Assembly (NCBI RefSeq): GCF_019649055.1
Contig: NW_026570221.1
Location: forward strand, 4,340,001-4,404,000
Reading direction: 5' to 3'
From: Paramacrobiotus metropolitanus
Taxonomy: Eukaryota > Tardigrada > Eutardigrada > Parachela > Macrobiotidae
Length of the DNA stretch: 64,000 nucleotides
In this document: one piece after another, positions 1-10,428 of the stretch
Layout of the letters: each line of letters begins with the position of its first letter
Numbering within the stretch: the stretch's first letter is position 1
Program-made: the position numbers and the translations under genes
Notes under the pieces: model-generated
Databases searched by the model: none
What the model was told of the DNA's origin: nothing
The model's input: the letters and a program-made list of their open reading frames with translations, nothing else

Positions 1-5
1 GCAAC

Positions 6-362
6 TGTGAGCGGGGGTTCTTTAGCGTTCACGCTCGTGACGCTACTCGCCACTGGATAACGTGTCTGTGTTGTGCTTCGTTTTGATTGGCTGAGAAGGC
101 TATAGCCGTCCATTGTGTTGTGCCTTGTGGGCAGGACTTAGCCCACGTGCGGAGCAGCATGGATTTGGCTCTCCGATCGATGTTCGCGCTGTGTGGCGCA
201 GTGTTGATTTTCGCTTGTCGAAACTTTCAATATTCATTAAAAGTTAGCAATTAGCTGTGCGGCTTCGCGTGTTATTCGCTGCTCGCAATACTTTACAGCA
301 TTGCTCACTACGCGGAATCAGTTCAGTTCTGGTTGCCGTATATAGATCATTCTGATCTATCA
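6..362 (+). repeat. 5' LTR of G1
   Basis: Starts TGTGAGCGGG and ends near CTATCA, a TG...CA form. It matches 25,497-25,843 over its length with many substitutions and small indels. It holds a CACGTG E-box near 142 and a TATATAG box near 339, both conserved in the 3' copy, so this is probably the element promoter. The 3' end could lie up to 5 bases further right, just before the primer site. Confidence 0.85.
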
Positions 363-367
363 TAATA

Positions 368-377
368 TGGTAGCAGA
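368..377 (+). promoter_or_regulatory. Primer binding site, initiator tRNA-Met type (G1)
   Basis: TGGTAGCAGA directly follows the LTR and is complementary to the 3' end of eukaryotic initiator tRNA-Met (…UCUGCUACCA). G2 has the same ten bases in the same place (51,463), which supports the call. Confidence 0.8.
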
Positions 378-420
378 TCGTTAACGGTTCTCAACTAATC
401 TAATTTCAATTGATTTAATT

Positions 421-470
421 GTCAGGCAAATCTGGCCTGTTATTTGTTGTCAAGCAAATCTGGCCTGTTT
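421..470 (+). repeat. Short direct repeat in the G1 leader
   Basis: A 21-base unit beginning GTCAGGCAAATCTGGCCTGT is repeated with one change at 449. A looser pair of repeats sharing GTCGGTGCA and TGTAAC lies at about 560-680. No coding function is visible in 378-1,760, and the short ORFs there look accidental. Confidence 0.6.
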
Positions 471-1270
471 ACCAGTAAAGCACTGGTGTGTGTGCGGAAT
501 AGCAACGCGCAAACACCACAAGCGGTGCAACTTCCACGTCGACGGATTACCAGCCTTGGCGTCGGTGCAGCGTCTCCCGAGGGGACCTGTGCTGTAACCA
601 GCGCTGAGCAAGAGTGCAAGAGTTTCAGACGGCGGGTAGTGTCGGTGCAAGTATCTCCAGACGGAGAACTTGCGCTGTAACTCCTGCTACGCGGCGAGCA
701 TCCCACAAAGGGATCAAGGCCGTGGGCCACAGGCGGCGAAGCGCTAAAAGGGACGCACGGATCATCGGTGAAGTAAGACTCCACCAAACTGGTGTAGAGC
801 ACCTTGCTGTTGCTACGGCAGTCAGCCGGCACAGCACCTAGTAGGAAGGCGCCACAACCGCTACGGAAAAGCGGCAACGCGGGAGCGGAGTGTGGAGAAG
901 AAATTTGGATCATCTGGAGCGTTTTTCGTGGAACGGACGGGAAACAGGTAGAAAACCCGTTATTAATTTTCGGATTGGTTAGCTGGTAAAATTCGCAATT
1001 TTCATTGGTCCTCGCAGAGCTGAGTATAGACGTATGCGGAGTTTTGCACACGGTGCGCATGTCTGGTCGTTGACCGTGACGTCAGGTAGAATAGAATTTT
1101 AAACGGAGAAACGTGATTGGGCGGTTATAAGAGCCGTGATTGGTTGAAATTTGAACTGAATAATTTGAGCCAGCGGACCAATAGGAATGAAGTAAACAAC
1201 TTTATGGGGATTTTCCACAGATTTCAATGGGAACTGAATAATTTGAATTGAGACGAGTTATTTGAATTGG

Positions 1271-1690
1271 AAAGTGACCTTTTGAGTTGAGCTGAATGGG
1301 AAAGTGACCTTTGAGATAAGAACGTGACCTTTAACATTCGAAAGTGACCTTTACTATAAAGTTTCAAGTGACCTAAAATAAAATTAAATGACCTTTTAAG
1401 TGACCTTTAAGATCTGAAAGTGACCAACGGGGACCTTCAGCGCAGAGAATTTGAGCTTTGTATCGGTTCAGCGATACTAACTGCTGTAGAATTTTGTTTC
1501 CAAACGTGTCAGAAACTGTAAAACGGGTTTCGAAGTTTTGTCTGAAAAGTGACCTTTAGGGCAAACCTCTCGAAGTTTTGACCAAAAAAGTGACCTTTAA
1601 ACGGAACTTGGTCAAATTTTTTCAACCGAAAAGTGACCTTTACAAAGGACTTAGAAAAATTTCGCAAAGTAAAAAGTGACCTTTAAGGCT
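1271..1690 (+). promoter_or_regulatory. Cluster of ten TGACCTTT octamers in the G1 leader
   Basis: Ten exact TGACCTTT octamers, most within AAGTGACCTTT, plus two near matches (TGACCTAA, TGACCAAC), lie in about 420 bases of non-coding leader just ahead of gag. Random expectation for an octamer in that length is far below one. The reverse complement AAAGGTCA is the known NR4A/NGFI-B monomer response element. Whether a nuclear receptor binds here is inference. Confidence 0.7.
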
Positions 1691-1760
1691 ACTGAATATA
1701 CCGTATTAATTACGTGTGTGTGAGAACAATTGACAGGAGCGTCCCAGTTATCCGATCAAT

Positions 1761-4026
1761 ATGGACAAAGAAAAGAAAAGCGTGGAACCAATATCGACTG
1801 GATCAAACAGCAGTCAGGGAAGCCGTGGCTCCCGTGGTTCACAGCAAAGCGCGCCGAACCCCTACAAGATTGACCGTCACCCGTATACTCGGGCAGTTGA
1901 ACACGACAGAAGCACCCGAGCGCCCAAGGCACCCACAAGAAATGACTCGCGGGGCTCTGATAGCACTTATCAGAAGGCGCTCGAGGCGTACGCTAACCAG
2001 GAAAGTTCCAGCGACGACTAGAAGTATACCCCCGCGTCCGCGGCGGGAGGTAACGTGGTGAACCAATCAAAGGTCACCGAAGAAGGAAAGTCTTCGGAAA
2101 AAGGAACAGAAGCAGGTGGCACATCACAGTTGGATGTGGCCGCTGCTGGAACAGATGAGCAGGCTAAAAAAGTGACCCTGACTCAAACGGAAGAGAAGAA
2201 CACAAAGGTCACTGAGGAGGAACTGAAGGAACTCGGGTTGGATGACCTTTCGCTCAATGATAAGGCAATGGGCGATGACCTTTGGGCAACTCCAATGTTG
2301 TCGGACGAATCCAACGAATCGTATTTTACGGACGATGAAACGACAATGAACACGTCTTTCCAGAAAGCGATGAGAGAAGCTGACCGAGCAGAAGGGATGA
2401 CCCCATTCAAGAACATCCCCGAACATCTAATTGAATGAACACAAACAGGAAAGGTCATAAATGTACGACCACCATCACCAAATAGCCCCACGTCAACTCT
2501 GAAGAAACGCATTCAGGAATTGGAAAATGAACTTAGCACCAAGGACGGGCAGGCGAACAAACGGAAGAAAGAATACCAGGAAAGACTGATGTCACTCGAG
2601 ACTCGGTTATTCAAAATGGAACAGCAACGGGGTTATCTGGAGAGCTCAGCGGACGAATGGAAAGTGAAGTATGAGCGCCAGAAAGAAATCGCAAAAGAAT
2701 ATCTGAAGATGGCAGATGATAGAACAATGGAAGGTCATCTCGCCATCAGTGACCTCAACGAAAGTATGTCCGAGGAATCAGCGGAAAGGTCACGACACTT
2801 GGCGGAATTGAAGGACGAGTGTGACCAGTTGCGCCAAAAGGTTACCGAAGCAGAAGCTAAACGGGATGAATACGCCGCCAACCTTGCAGAGGTTACACAA
2901 CGGTTGACAAAGCTGGCAACGGAGACGTTTAAGCTCGGGAACGATCTGAAGCTGCGAGAGGAAGGTATCAGTACTCTGCAACATGAGTCAAAAGGTCATC
3001 AGAAACGTGCGGATGAAGCAGAAAAACTACGTGATGACGCAATCAAGGCGATGCGTGAGGCGAGAGACATTACAGCCACTGAAGGAGAACGCCTGAAAGA
3101 AGAAATTAAAAAGGCCAACCAGGAGAATGAAAAGGTCACGGGAGACATTCAAAAGGTCACTAAGGACGGACTCAAATGGCAAAAAGAAGCACGACGACTG
3201 GATATAATGGTCACGTCATTGGAAATGAAAGACAAAGAAAAGAGCCAAGAAATCACGAAGCTGAATGCTGAACTACTCGAGATGACCACTACAGCACTGG
3301 CGAAAGATGTTGAGTTGATTGCAATCAAGAATCAACTGAGATCAGCCGCCGGAGAATACCAGAAACTTGAAGGAGATGTGAAACAGTTGACCGAACATAT
3401 TAACAAGGCGCAAGAAGAAACCGAAAGGGTTGTACAAAAGGAAACTTTCAAGTGGCAAGACCATACGCGAAAGGTCAAGCTGGAGAATACGGAGTTGAAG
3501 TTAGAGCGTGATGACCTCCATTTGAAAGTTAGACGCCTCGAGGACAAAAACAAGGCACTCCAGATGTCTAACAAGCATAAGGACGAGCCACTCCTGCAGC
3601 ATGGAGTCAAAACAGCAAAGGTGGAATCACCTCCGCCCAGTTACAGCAAGGCGCATGAAACGGGCAAAAGCCTCCATTTCGAGATGCCGCTACGAACCGG
3701 TACTGGCAAAGGAAACGCAGTCAAGACGGAAAAAGATGGAGAAAAGGTCATCGATGATCGGACATCAGAAGGTCACAGTCGGCCGCCAACTTTCGATGGA
3801 ACCTCACACTTCGCCCGTCACGTCGAAACAAAGGTCATCGAAGACGAAGGACGACGGGATGAACGACCCCGCAGCTAGGAGCGTGAAACACGATCCAATA
3901 AGAAAGCAGCAAGGCGCCGTCGAAATAGCGATGATAGTGACGACTCTAGCGATGAAGACAACAATCAGAAGTCGGCAAAGGAATTGACAAAAGCACTTAA
4001 CTCCATGGCCCGGAAAACGACCCTAT
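1761..4026 (+). pseudogene. G1 gag N-terminal half: acidic linker plus long coiled coil
   Basis: One reading frame runs from the ATG at 1761 to about 4,026, interrupted only by in-frame stops TAG 2019, TGA 2436 and TAG 3876. The first about 90 residues are Ser/Gly/Arg-rich, the next about 140 acidic, and 2,520-3,600 encodes a lysine/glutamate-rich coiled coil of about 350 residues. The end is a basic patch (RRRRN) then an SDDSDDSSDED acidic run directly before the capsid. The frame shifts by one at about 4,026 into the capsid ORF. G2 has a coiled-coil ORF in the same place (52,268), so this is a real part of gag rather than chance. A role in particle assembly is inferred. The internal stops mean that it is dead or read through. 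Confidence 0.75.
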
Positions 4027-5514
4027 ATGACCTTTGATGGAAGTCGCGACGCTGTGAATGGCTGGAAAAGACTGGTCAAGGAAACCCTAAGAACCTACCA
4101 GCTTACTGACGATCAAATCATGATCGAAACAGCCAGCGCGGTAAAGGGCCCAGCCAAAACTTGGTTTGAGGGAGAAATGGACATCGCATCGGAAGACGGA
4201 ATCGAATATTCGATAACCGAATGGATGGATAAATTCAAAGATAAATACGGCGACCGAGACGAAGAAGTCTTAGGCTTACTTGAGGCCTACGCAAGGAAGT
4301 TCGAACTGGGAAAAGAATCGCTCGACCAGTATTACCAGGCGATGATGCGCTTTAATGCAAAGAGAATCATCACTGAAAAGCAAGCAGTCAGGTTCCTTAT
4401 TGAAGGATGTAGAGTGGACAATGACCTTTACAAGGCATTACGGGCACAAAAGTGCAAAACGCCAACCGACGTGAAAGACTTTTTCCGACATTGGGCAACG
4501 GGAGAAGAAAAATACAAGGCACCAAAAGGTCAACGTAACCAGGAATACGTAACCATCCGTCAAGGTCAGGTCGAACCGGTGCCACAGCAACGAGGCGCAG
4601 CCGCACCGGTTCAGCAGCAAACGGAATATCGCGCGGAAACTCCGGTCAGAGAGGTCACAGAAAGAGTGACCTCTATTGACAGTCAGACGGGACAGCCGAT
4701 GACGTATGCGATGGTGGCTGCTATACAAGCGGCGGCTCAAGTGAGGCCAGTAGCCCAGAATGTGGCTCCCCAGAATGTAGCCCCGCTGCCACCTCAGAAT
4801 ATGCCTCCCTCGAATATGGGGTTACCGCAACAAGGTAATCTCGGCGGATATGGAAATGGTAACGGGAATTGGAATGGAGGTCAAGGAAACTTCCAGCAGA
4901 ATCGAGGTCAAGGTCAAGGCAACTTTTAGCCCAACAGAGGAAATCAGAACAACTTTCAGCAGCAACAAGGGTCACGAACGGAATACAAGTTTCAGCTGAT
5001 TAACAACTGGGTGGCAAACGGCGTGCAGATGTGCCAGTACTGTATGTACGGCAACCACCAGACACAAGGATGCAAATTTGCCAACACGCCAGCAGATCAG
5101 AACCCGAACTTATTTGCCTTTAGGGAATGGCAACGGTTGCGCAACACGGGTGGTTGGCACCAAGCAGTCGCAAACGGATACGACCTCATCGCCCAATGGT
5201 TTCAGCACAGGGCAAACTTCCAAAACCAGCAAGGAAACGGAAATAGTGCTGGCCAGAACAACGGCGGCTACGGCCGAGGTGGCTACGGCCGCGGCGGCTT
5301 CAGAGAAAGGGGCAGAGGCTATGGCCGCGGGAATTATGGCGGTAACCGAGGCGGCGGAAATGGTGGCGGCCAAGGTAACTACTACAACAATGGTGGTGGT
5401 GGTGGCGCCCAGAACAATGGAGGCGGCCAAAACAATGGCGGACAGCAGCAAGGAAATGTACAAGGCGCACAACAAGGAGGTGCGCCGGTTCAGAGAAACG
5501 GGCAAGAACAGTAG
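4027..5514 (+). pseudogene. G1 gag C-terminal half: capsid, zinc knuckle and RGG/Gly-Asn-rich tail
   Basis: Residues 1-170 match the retrotransposon gag (capsid) fold by pattern: FDGSRDAVNGWK at the start, then AKTWFEGE, LDQYYQAMMRF and a C-terminal helical part. These align with the G2 capsid (DEYYQAMIALRA). After a Pro/Gln-rich linker there is one in-frame TAG (4927), then a CCHC zinc knuckle CQYCMYGNHQTQGC (about 5,032-5,073) and a Gly/Asn/Arg-rich tail with GYGRGG repeats, expected to bind RNA. Frame is kept across the stop for the rest of gag. A long minus-strand ORF over this stretch is a shadow of the glycine repeats. Confidence 0.85.
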
Positions 5515-5564
5515 GCGCCGGTGAGCCTGCTGATCGCCCCGACCCTAAACCACCGGATAAAGGG

Positions 5565-5992
5565 GGAACGGAAAGGTCACCACTGCAGAATGGTACTGCA
5601 GTGAACGTGACCACTGCGACGGCTATACAGATGCCGTCAGCGAAGAAGGAAAGTGGACCGGCTAGATGGATGCCGTCAACGCAAAGAGGAAATGGAACGG
5701 CTATACGGATACCGTCACAGCAGCAAAAAGAACTGGTTACCGGGAAACCAGCACAAGCGGATAAAAGGTCACCGCAGAATGGTACTGCGAGTGGGAATGC
5801 GCAAGTGGGCAAAAGGTCACCGCAGAATGTACTGCGAGTGGGAACGCGCAACGGGACAAAAGGTCACCGAAGAATGGTACTGCAAGTGGGAACGCGCAAC
5901 GCGAACAAAGGTCATCGCAGAATGGAACTGCGAGTGGGAATTGTCGTGACGGTAGCGCGACACTGCAAAAAGGGCAGCAAACTGAAAGGTCA
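5565..5992 (+). repeat. 48-bp tandem repeats carrying AAAGGTCA
   Basis: Four units of 47-48 bases start with AAAGGTCA at 5764, 5812, 5859 and 5907 and contain CGCAGAATGGTACTGCGAG. More copies of the octamer stand at about 5,573 and 5,985. A second short repeat (GGCTATACaGATgCCGTCA) occurs at about 5,619, 5,668 and 5,698. The tract lies between the nucleocapsid and the next long ORF, where G2 has its aspartic protease. All three frames are partly open but none is convincing as a protein. Confidence 0.8.
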
Positions 5993-6010
5993 CCGTATTG
6001 CAGTGAGAAG

Positions 6011-8158
6011 ATGTTAGCAGAACGACGCGCATTACGGAACGCGAAAATTCAACAAGCGCTGCTGAACCAAAAGAAACCGCAGACTGATTATCCAGAAGGG
6101 GTGGAAACGCACCATGAGTGGTTCCGAAAACACATGGAAGAAAACGGCAAGGCGGATGAACAAAGGTCATCACAGCAGAACGAGACTGCGAGAAAGAAAG
6201 ATCAAAGGTCACCTTCCGTGGGAAAAGTCCAAGTAAAAGGTCAGGGAGTTAGTGCGAACGCTAAAGGTCACGCCGACAGCGTCGTGGTAAAAGGTCAAGA
6301 AACAGACTTGACACTGCGAACAGCGCAGCAGAAGAATAGCGAACCGGCACAACAGAACTCCGATGACTCACTTGTGGATGCAGTAACGCTGCAACGGGAA
6401 GGAGATATGGCAAAAAGTGGCCATTGGTTCCCAGTACCAGAGGCACTGGGAACCGAAAATGAAAGGTCACCAACACTTGAAGAGATAGCGGCAATACAGA
6501 AGGAAGCAGCAGCCGCAGCGAAACAATCGCTTGTACCGGACTTGGAATGGTCAAAGCCTATCCCAGTACCAGAGGCACTGGGAGTAAAAAGTGTTAAAAT
6601 CCGGACAAACAAAAAGATAGAAGTCCCATGGGAGATATTGAAGCGAATAACTGAAGAGGAACAGATGTTCGCAAGCGAAATCCGCGGCAAAGCGATTGAA
6701 CAATTGAAAGATCACCAGAAGAAAACGGGACCGGAGGTTATTGAAATATCCTCAGATGAAGGGAGTGCGGTTCAAACTGAACGTGAGCATAGCGCCCCAG
6801 CACAATTTGATGCAAAGGTCAATCCGCAAAGGACATTAACCCCAGAAGAAAGAGCCGGGAGTTGTCACCACGGTTGCTATGAAGACCAGCGTAGAATACA
6901 ACCGCAAACAGAATGCACTAATTGTACCCAAGCCGCATCCCAAGATGACCTTTCGGAATGGCCAAAATGCAATGCAGCGACAGCAGACCTTAAAGGTCAC
7001 ATCCTAAAAGAAGTGAGGAGCATCTTACGGACCGTGAGCATGTGTAACCCACACATTGAACGATATCATTGGAATAGATATCGAGCGTGGCTCTCTTGCG
7101 TCAGAAATTTCATATACGGAAGAGGGAAATGGTTGCAATATTGGCAACGGTGTGTAGATAATGGAATCCAGAACCCTCATGAAAGAATATTGTCAAGACG
7201 GAAACTTGAAATTGAAAACGAAGAAATGAACGAAGAGATTCAGTTATGGGAAAATGCGAGAATTGAATTATTCTGGGACTTCCGTATCAACCACATGTAT
7301 AAAGGTCAAGGGAAAACGATTAACTTCCCATCAGGACTCGGCACACCCGTTTACGAGTCAGTCGAGCAATTCTGCAAGGCACTTCATCATGACGACTCGG
7401 ATATATTTGAAACGTATTGGAAGAAGTTCGAAGACGAAGTCCCCATATTTGACATTAAGGAAATGCGGGAGTTACAAGTGACTCGCAAAATAAGGGAAGC
7501 CGGTTTTATGATAAAGAAGAAGTTGACCTTTGCACCAGACCCTGACGGAGTTGAATACCCGGAACGTGGTGGTGATACGTGGTGTATGTATGAAACGATT
7601 CCGAGTGATGACTTTGTCACCGAAGAACTGATGGCAAATTGCGTCTTCGTTGGTTCCAAAAGACCTAAAGGTTACGAAACGGTCCAAACAGATAAAGGTG
7701 ACAAAGATACTGACAAAGAAACTGAAAAAGAGGAAACACCAATAGTGGAAGAAAGATCGAATGAAACAGAAGAACATTCCCCGAGTGCTGTTGAAATAGC
7801 ACAAATGTTAACCGATAGGGGAGCAATGTGGAAAAGGTTTCAAGAGGAAGTAGAAAAGATAACGAAAGGTCAACAAGACCCAGTAACGGAGGCAAAAAAC
7901 GGAGAAAGGTCACTCGATAACGGTGAAGAATGTCTGCCGGTCGAGCAGACCAAAAGGCCACTGATGAGCCTCGAGGAGATTGACGAATTGCAAAGGGCAA
8001 ACCAAGAAGAAGAAAAGTCAAACTCGGATGAAACAAAAAAGGTCATCGACGAAAATCCGAGTGGCACGGAGTCACCCGAGAATCGCCGCACGATATGGAC
8101 GGAAGACGAAAGAAACGGGCAAACCTCTGCTCAAAAATCTGAAAGCGAAAAAACTTAA
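6011..8158 (+). CDS. G1 large ORF between gag and RT (PVP repeats plus helical domain)
   Basis: A 715-codon ORF from the ATG at 6011. The first third is polar and carries KGH, ERS and KVT peptides wherever AAAGGTCA falls in frame. Two nearly identical peptides, FPVPEALG and IPVPEALG (residues about 140 and 184), are encoded across two DNA hairpins. Residues about 330-560 (NPHIERYHWNRYRAWL… to about CMYETIPSDDFV) are Trp/Tyr-rich and helical and appear related to the G2 ORF at 55,470-56,447. The tail is acidic. I see no D-T/S-G protease motif. Function unknown; by position it is part of the gag-pol precursor. It ends by frameshifting near 8,110-8,158 into the next pol segment. Confidence 0.7.
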   Translation: MLAERRALRNAKIQQALLNQKKPQTDYPEGVETHHEWFRKHMEENGKADEQRSSQQNETARKKDQRSPSVGKVQVKGQGVSANAKGHADSVVVKGQETDLTLRTAQQKNSEPAQQNSDDSLVDAVTLQREGDMAKSGHWFPVPEALGTENERSPTLEEIAAIQKEAAAAAKQSLVPDLEWSKPIPVPEALGVKSVKIRTNKKIEVPWEILKRITEEEQMFASEIRGKAIEQLKDHQKKTGPEVIEISSDEGSAVQTEREHSAPAQFDAKVNPQRTLTPEERAGSCHHGCYEDQRRIQPQTECTNCTQAASQDDLSEWPKCNAATADLKGHILKEVRSILRTVSMCNPHIERYHWNRYRAWLSCVRNFIYGRGKWLQYWQRCVDNGIQNPHERILSRRKLEIENEEMNEEIQLWENARIELFWDFRINHMYKGQGKTINFPSGLGTPVYESVEQFCKALHHDDSDIFETYWKKFEDEVPIFDIKEMRELQVTRKIREAGFMIKKKLTFAPDPDGVEYPERGGDTWCMYETIPSDDFVTEELMANCVFVGSKRPKGYETVQTDKGDKDTDKETEKEETPIVEERSNETEEHSPSAVEIAQMLTDRGAMWKRFQEEVEKITKGQQDPVTEAKNGERSLDNGEECLPVEQTKRPLMSLEEIDELQRANQEEEKSNSDETKKVIDENPSGTESPENRRTIWTEDERNGQTSAQKSESEKT
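6426..6454. other. Hairpin 1 in G1 (10-bp perfect stem)
   Basis: GGTTCCCAGT and ACTGGGAACC pair around the 9-base loop ACCAGAGGC. It encodes FPVPEALG. The same loop recurs in hairpin 2 at 6561. Confidence 0.7.
6561..6583. other. Hairpin 2 in G1
   Basis: TCCCAGT and ACTGGGA pair around the same ACCAGAGGC loop as hairpin 1, 135 bases downstream. It encodes IPVPEALG. G2 has an equivalent pair at 55,594 and 55,667. Confidence 0.65.
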
Positions 8159-8603
8159 CGATTCGCGGGGAAATGAAAGTGACCTTTCATCCGGCGACGA
8201 AGGAGTTGATGAACTTCCACTTGAAAAGGCTGACAAAGGTCAAGCTACTGCACAAGAATGCGAGAGCAGTGACTCAAACTCGGAATGGACGAGTTCAAGC
8301 GATAACTCAACGACTTCAGAAGATTCAGGTGTAAATGACCTTTCCGAACAAGAAGACATGTTAGACTTGGATGAAGACGACAAAGTCGATGAGGAAAAGG
8401 AACAAGATATAAAAGTTAGAAGAGTTAAAATTCAGCGAACGGGACTGGATAAAGATGTGATTAGAGTTTACAGCGACCAGCGAATCAAGCTCAAACTGTC
8501 AATTTGCACACGCGTAAAGGTCAAGATGGGAAGATATGCACCTGCCTCAACGAAACTGATGTTCACACCCGTCTGCAAGCTGAGACTGATGTACAGCCAT
8601 TAA
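8105..8603 (+). pseudogene. G1 pol: acidic linker and pre-RT domain in a shifted frame
   Basis: The frame that opens at 7980 becomes meaningful after about 8,105. It first encodes a Ser/Asp/Glu-rich linker (SSDSNSEWTSSSDNSTTSED), then DIKVRRVKIQRTGLDKDVIRVYSDQ, a beta-rich segment ahead of RT. It is overtaken by the RT frame at 8,504-8,600, so a small indel separates the two. In G2 the corresponding segment is continuous with RT (about 56,920-57,190). Confidence 0.55.
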
Positions 8604-9664
8604 CAGGAGTGACAGAACACCGAGGAAAGCACTTTGAACTGGTCATTGCAAATCATAGTAGTAAAAGGTTGACAGTGAAGAAGAATCAACTTCTGGGCTA
8701 CGTAGAGCCCTACGAGCATATGGAAAGCATAAAGGTCAACAGCGGCACAGTAAAGAACGTGCTCGATGATCCCGAGGTGGATGATACGACGAAAGCAGAA
8801 CTGACAAAGATCATCGGAAATTTGAAGCTGGGACCTGACCTTACACAAAAACAGAAGAATGACGTGTACAACGCGTTCTGGGAATTTTGGAAGGTCTTAC
8901 CGACTTCTAGGAAACCGTACGGCGATGTAAAGGGAATCACCCATGTAATTGATACGGGAGATGCAAGACCAGTTAAATGCAACCCGGCCAGAACCAGTTG
9001 GACAGGCCGAGAGTTCATAACGAAGCATATTGAAAAGATGCTGGCGCAAGATGTCATCGAACCGTCGGATGCTGACTGGAGTTTTCCAGTCGTGCTTGCA
9101 GCGAAGAAAAATGGGGACGGAACAATGGAGACAAGATTCTGCATCAACTACATCATGCTGAATAAACTGACGAAAAAGAATAATTATCCGTTACCAAACC
9201 CAGATGAGTTGCTAGATGCATGTGCAGGCAACAAATATTATGGAAAAATGGACTTGCAAAGTGGATTTTGGCAGATCCCAATGGATCCAGCTTCCATCGA
9301 TAAGACGACCTTTGTAACTCAGGACGGAATGTTTCGATTTAAAAGAATGCCGTTTGGAGTCTGCAACGGGCCAGCAACATTTCAACTGTGTATGGACAAA
9401 GTACTTTTGAAAGCGAAAAGAAAGGGTTGCGTTTTCGGGTACATTGACGACGTTATCTTCGCTGGAAAGACTTGGGAGATTTTCATGCAGAATATGATAA
9501 ACGTCTTACAGAGTTTGGTTGAAGCGGGATTCACGATTAAACCGACGAAATGTGAATTCGGAATGAGAGAAATGGGATTCCTGGGTCACATGGAATCAGA
9601 ATGGACCCTGAAAAGGTCACCGCAGTCTCCGAATTCAAACGACCTCAAACAGAAAGGCAGTTAA
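8504..9664 (+). pseudogene. pol: G1 reverse transcriptase (palm and fingers)
   Basis: Gypsy-type RT. HVIDTGDARPV opens the domain, with NYPLPNPDELLD, the GFWQIPMDP palm motif, FKRMPFGVCNGPATFQ and the catalytic YIDDV box at about 9,440-9,455. Closest relative in the window is the G2 RT, with the same motif order. The N-terminal part (HFELVIANHSSKRLTVKKNQLLGYVE) is a pre-RT segment also present in G2. The frame is lost near 9,600, where the RNase H frame takes over, so one small indel lies there. The catalytic aspartates are present. Confidence 0.9.
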
Positions 9665-10407
9665 GGTCATTCCTTAGTCTTGCGAACTATTACCGCAAGT
9701 TCATAATGGGATATGCACAGAAGACGTGCCACTTGTACGAATTACTCAGACAAGACAAACAAGTGAAAAAGGATTGGAATAAAGTACGTGAAGAAGAATT
9801 CAACAGTCTGAAACAGCTGTTATGTGAGGGCCCAGTATTGGCGAAATTTGACCCCGCAAAACCAACTGTCATTGAATGTGACGCGAGTAAAGAGGGAATA
9901 GGAGCCGTCCTCTCACAAGAAGGTCATCCGATCGCGTACGCGAGTCGCGTCTTACACGCAGCTGAAAGGAACTACGGCGTAACGGAATGGGAATGTCTGG
10001 CACTAGTGTTTGCTGTCAGGAAATTCAAGCCATTTATTGATTACGCGGAATTCACCGTAAGAACGGATCACCAGGCGCTGACCGACCTATTAAGGTCAGA
10101 GACGAATAAAGTTGGAATGAATAAGCGTTTGACCAGATGGGCAATGGCACTACAAGGTCACCAGTTCAAGATTGAATATAAACCAGGGAAATATTGCGAT
10201 AACGCGGACGCATTATCAAGAGCGCCAATTGAAGGTCCAACTGGCCAAGAAGAAGAATTTGACGAAATCCCTAACTCTGAAGATTACAAGAAGGAATTTG
10301 ATACGAAAGAACCAGAAACTGAAATTGGGCAGTTGTTTCTACAGATGGTGGAACAGAGAGAGAAACGTCTAAAGGTCAGTTCAGCTACGGCGAAGGAGTC
10401 GGCTTAA
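9601..10407 (+). pseudogene. pol: G1 RT connection and RNase H
   Basis: Continues RT after the frameshift: MDPEKVTAV, then RQLRSFLSLANYYRKFI (thumb/connection), and RNase H with ECDASKEGIGAVL, the second acidic region ECLALVFAVRKF, and TDHQALTDLL. It ends GKYCDNADALSRAP, the typical RNase H C-terminus of gypsy elements. A TAA at 10405 stops the frame, which stays open in register beyond it to the integrase. Confidence 0.9.
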
Positions 10408-10428
10408 ACCGGAGTAAACGCGAATCGG

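Noticed and set aside
5110-5851. Long minus-strand ORFs of 131 and 183 codons
   Set aside because: Antisense shadows of the Gly/Asn-rich nucleocapsid tail and the repeats; composition is abnormal and there is no start context.
5764-5955. CRISPR-like array
   Set aside because: Units are contiguous 48-mers without unique spacers, inside a eukaryotic retroelement.
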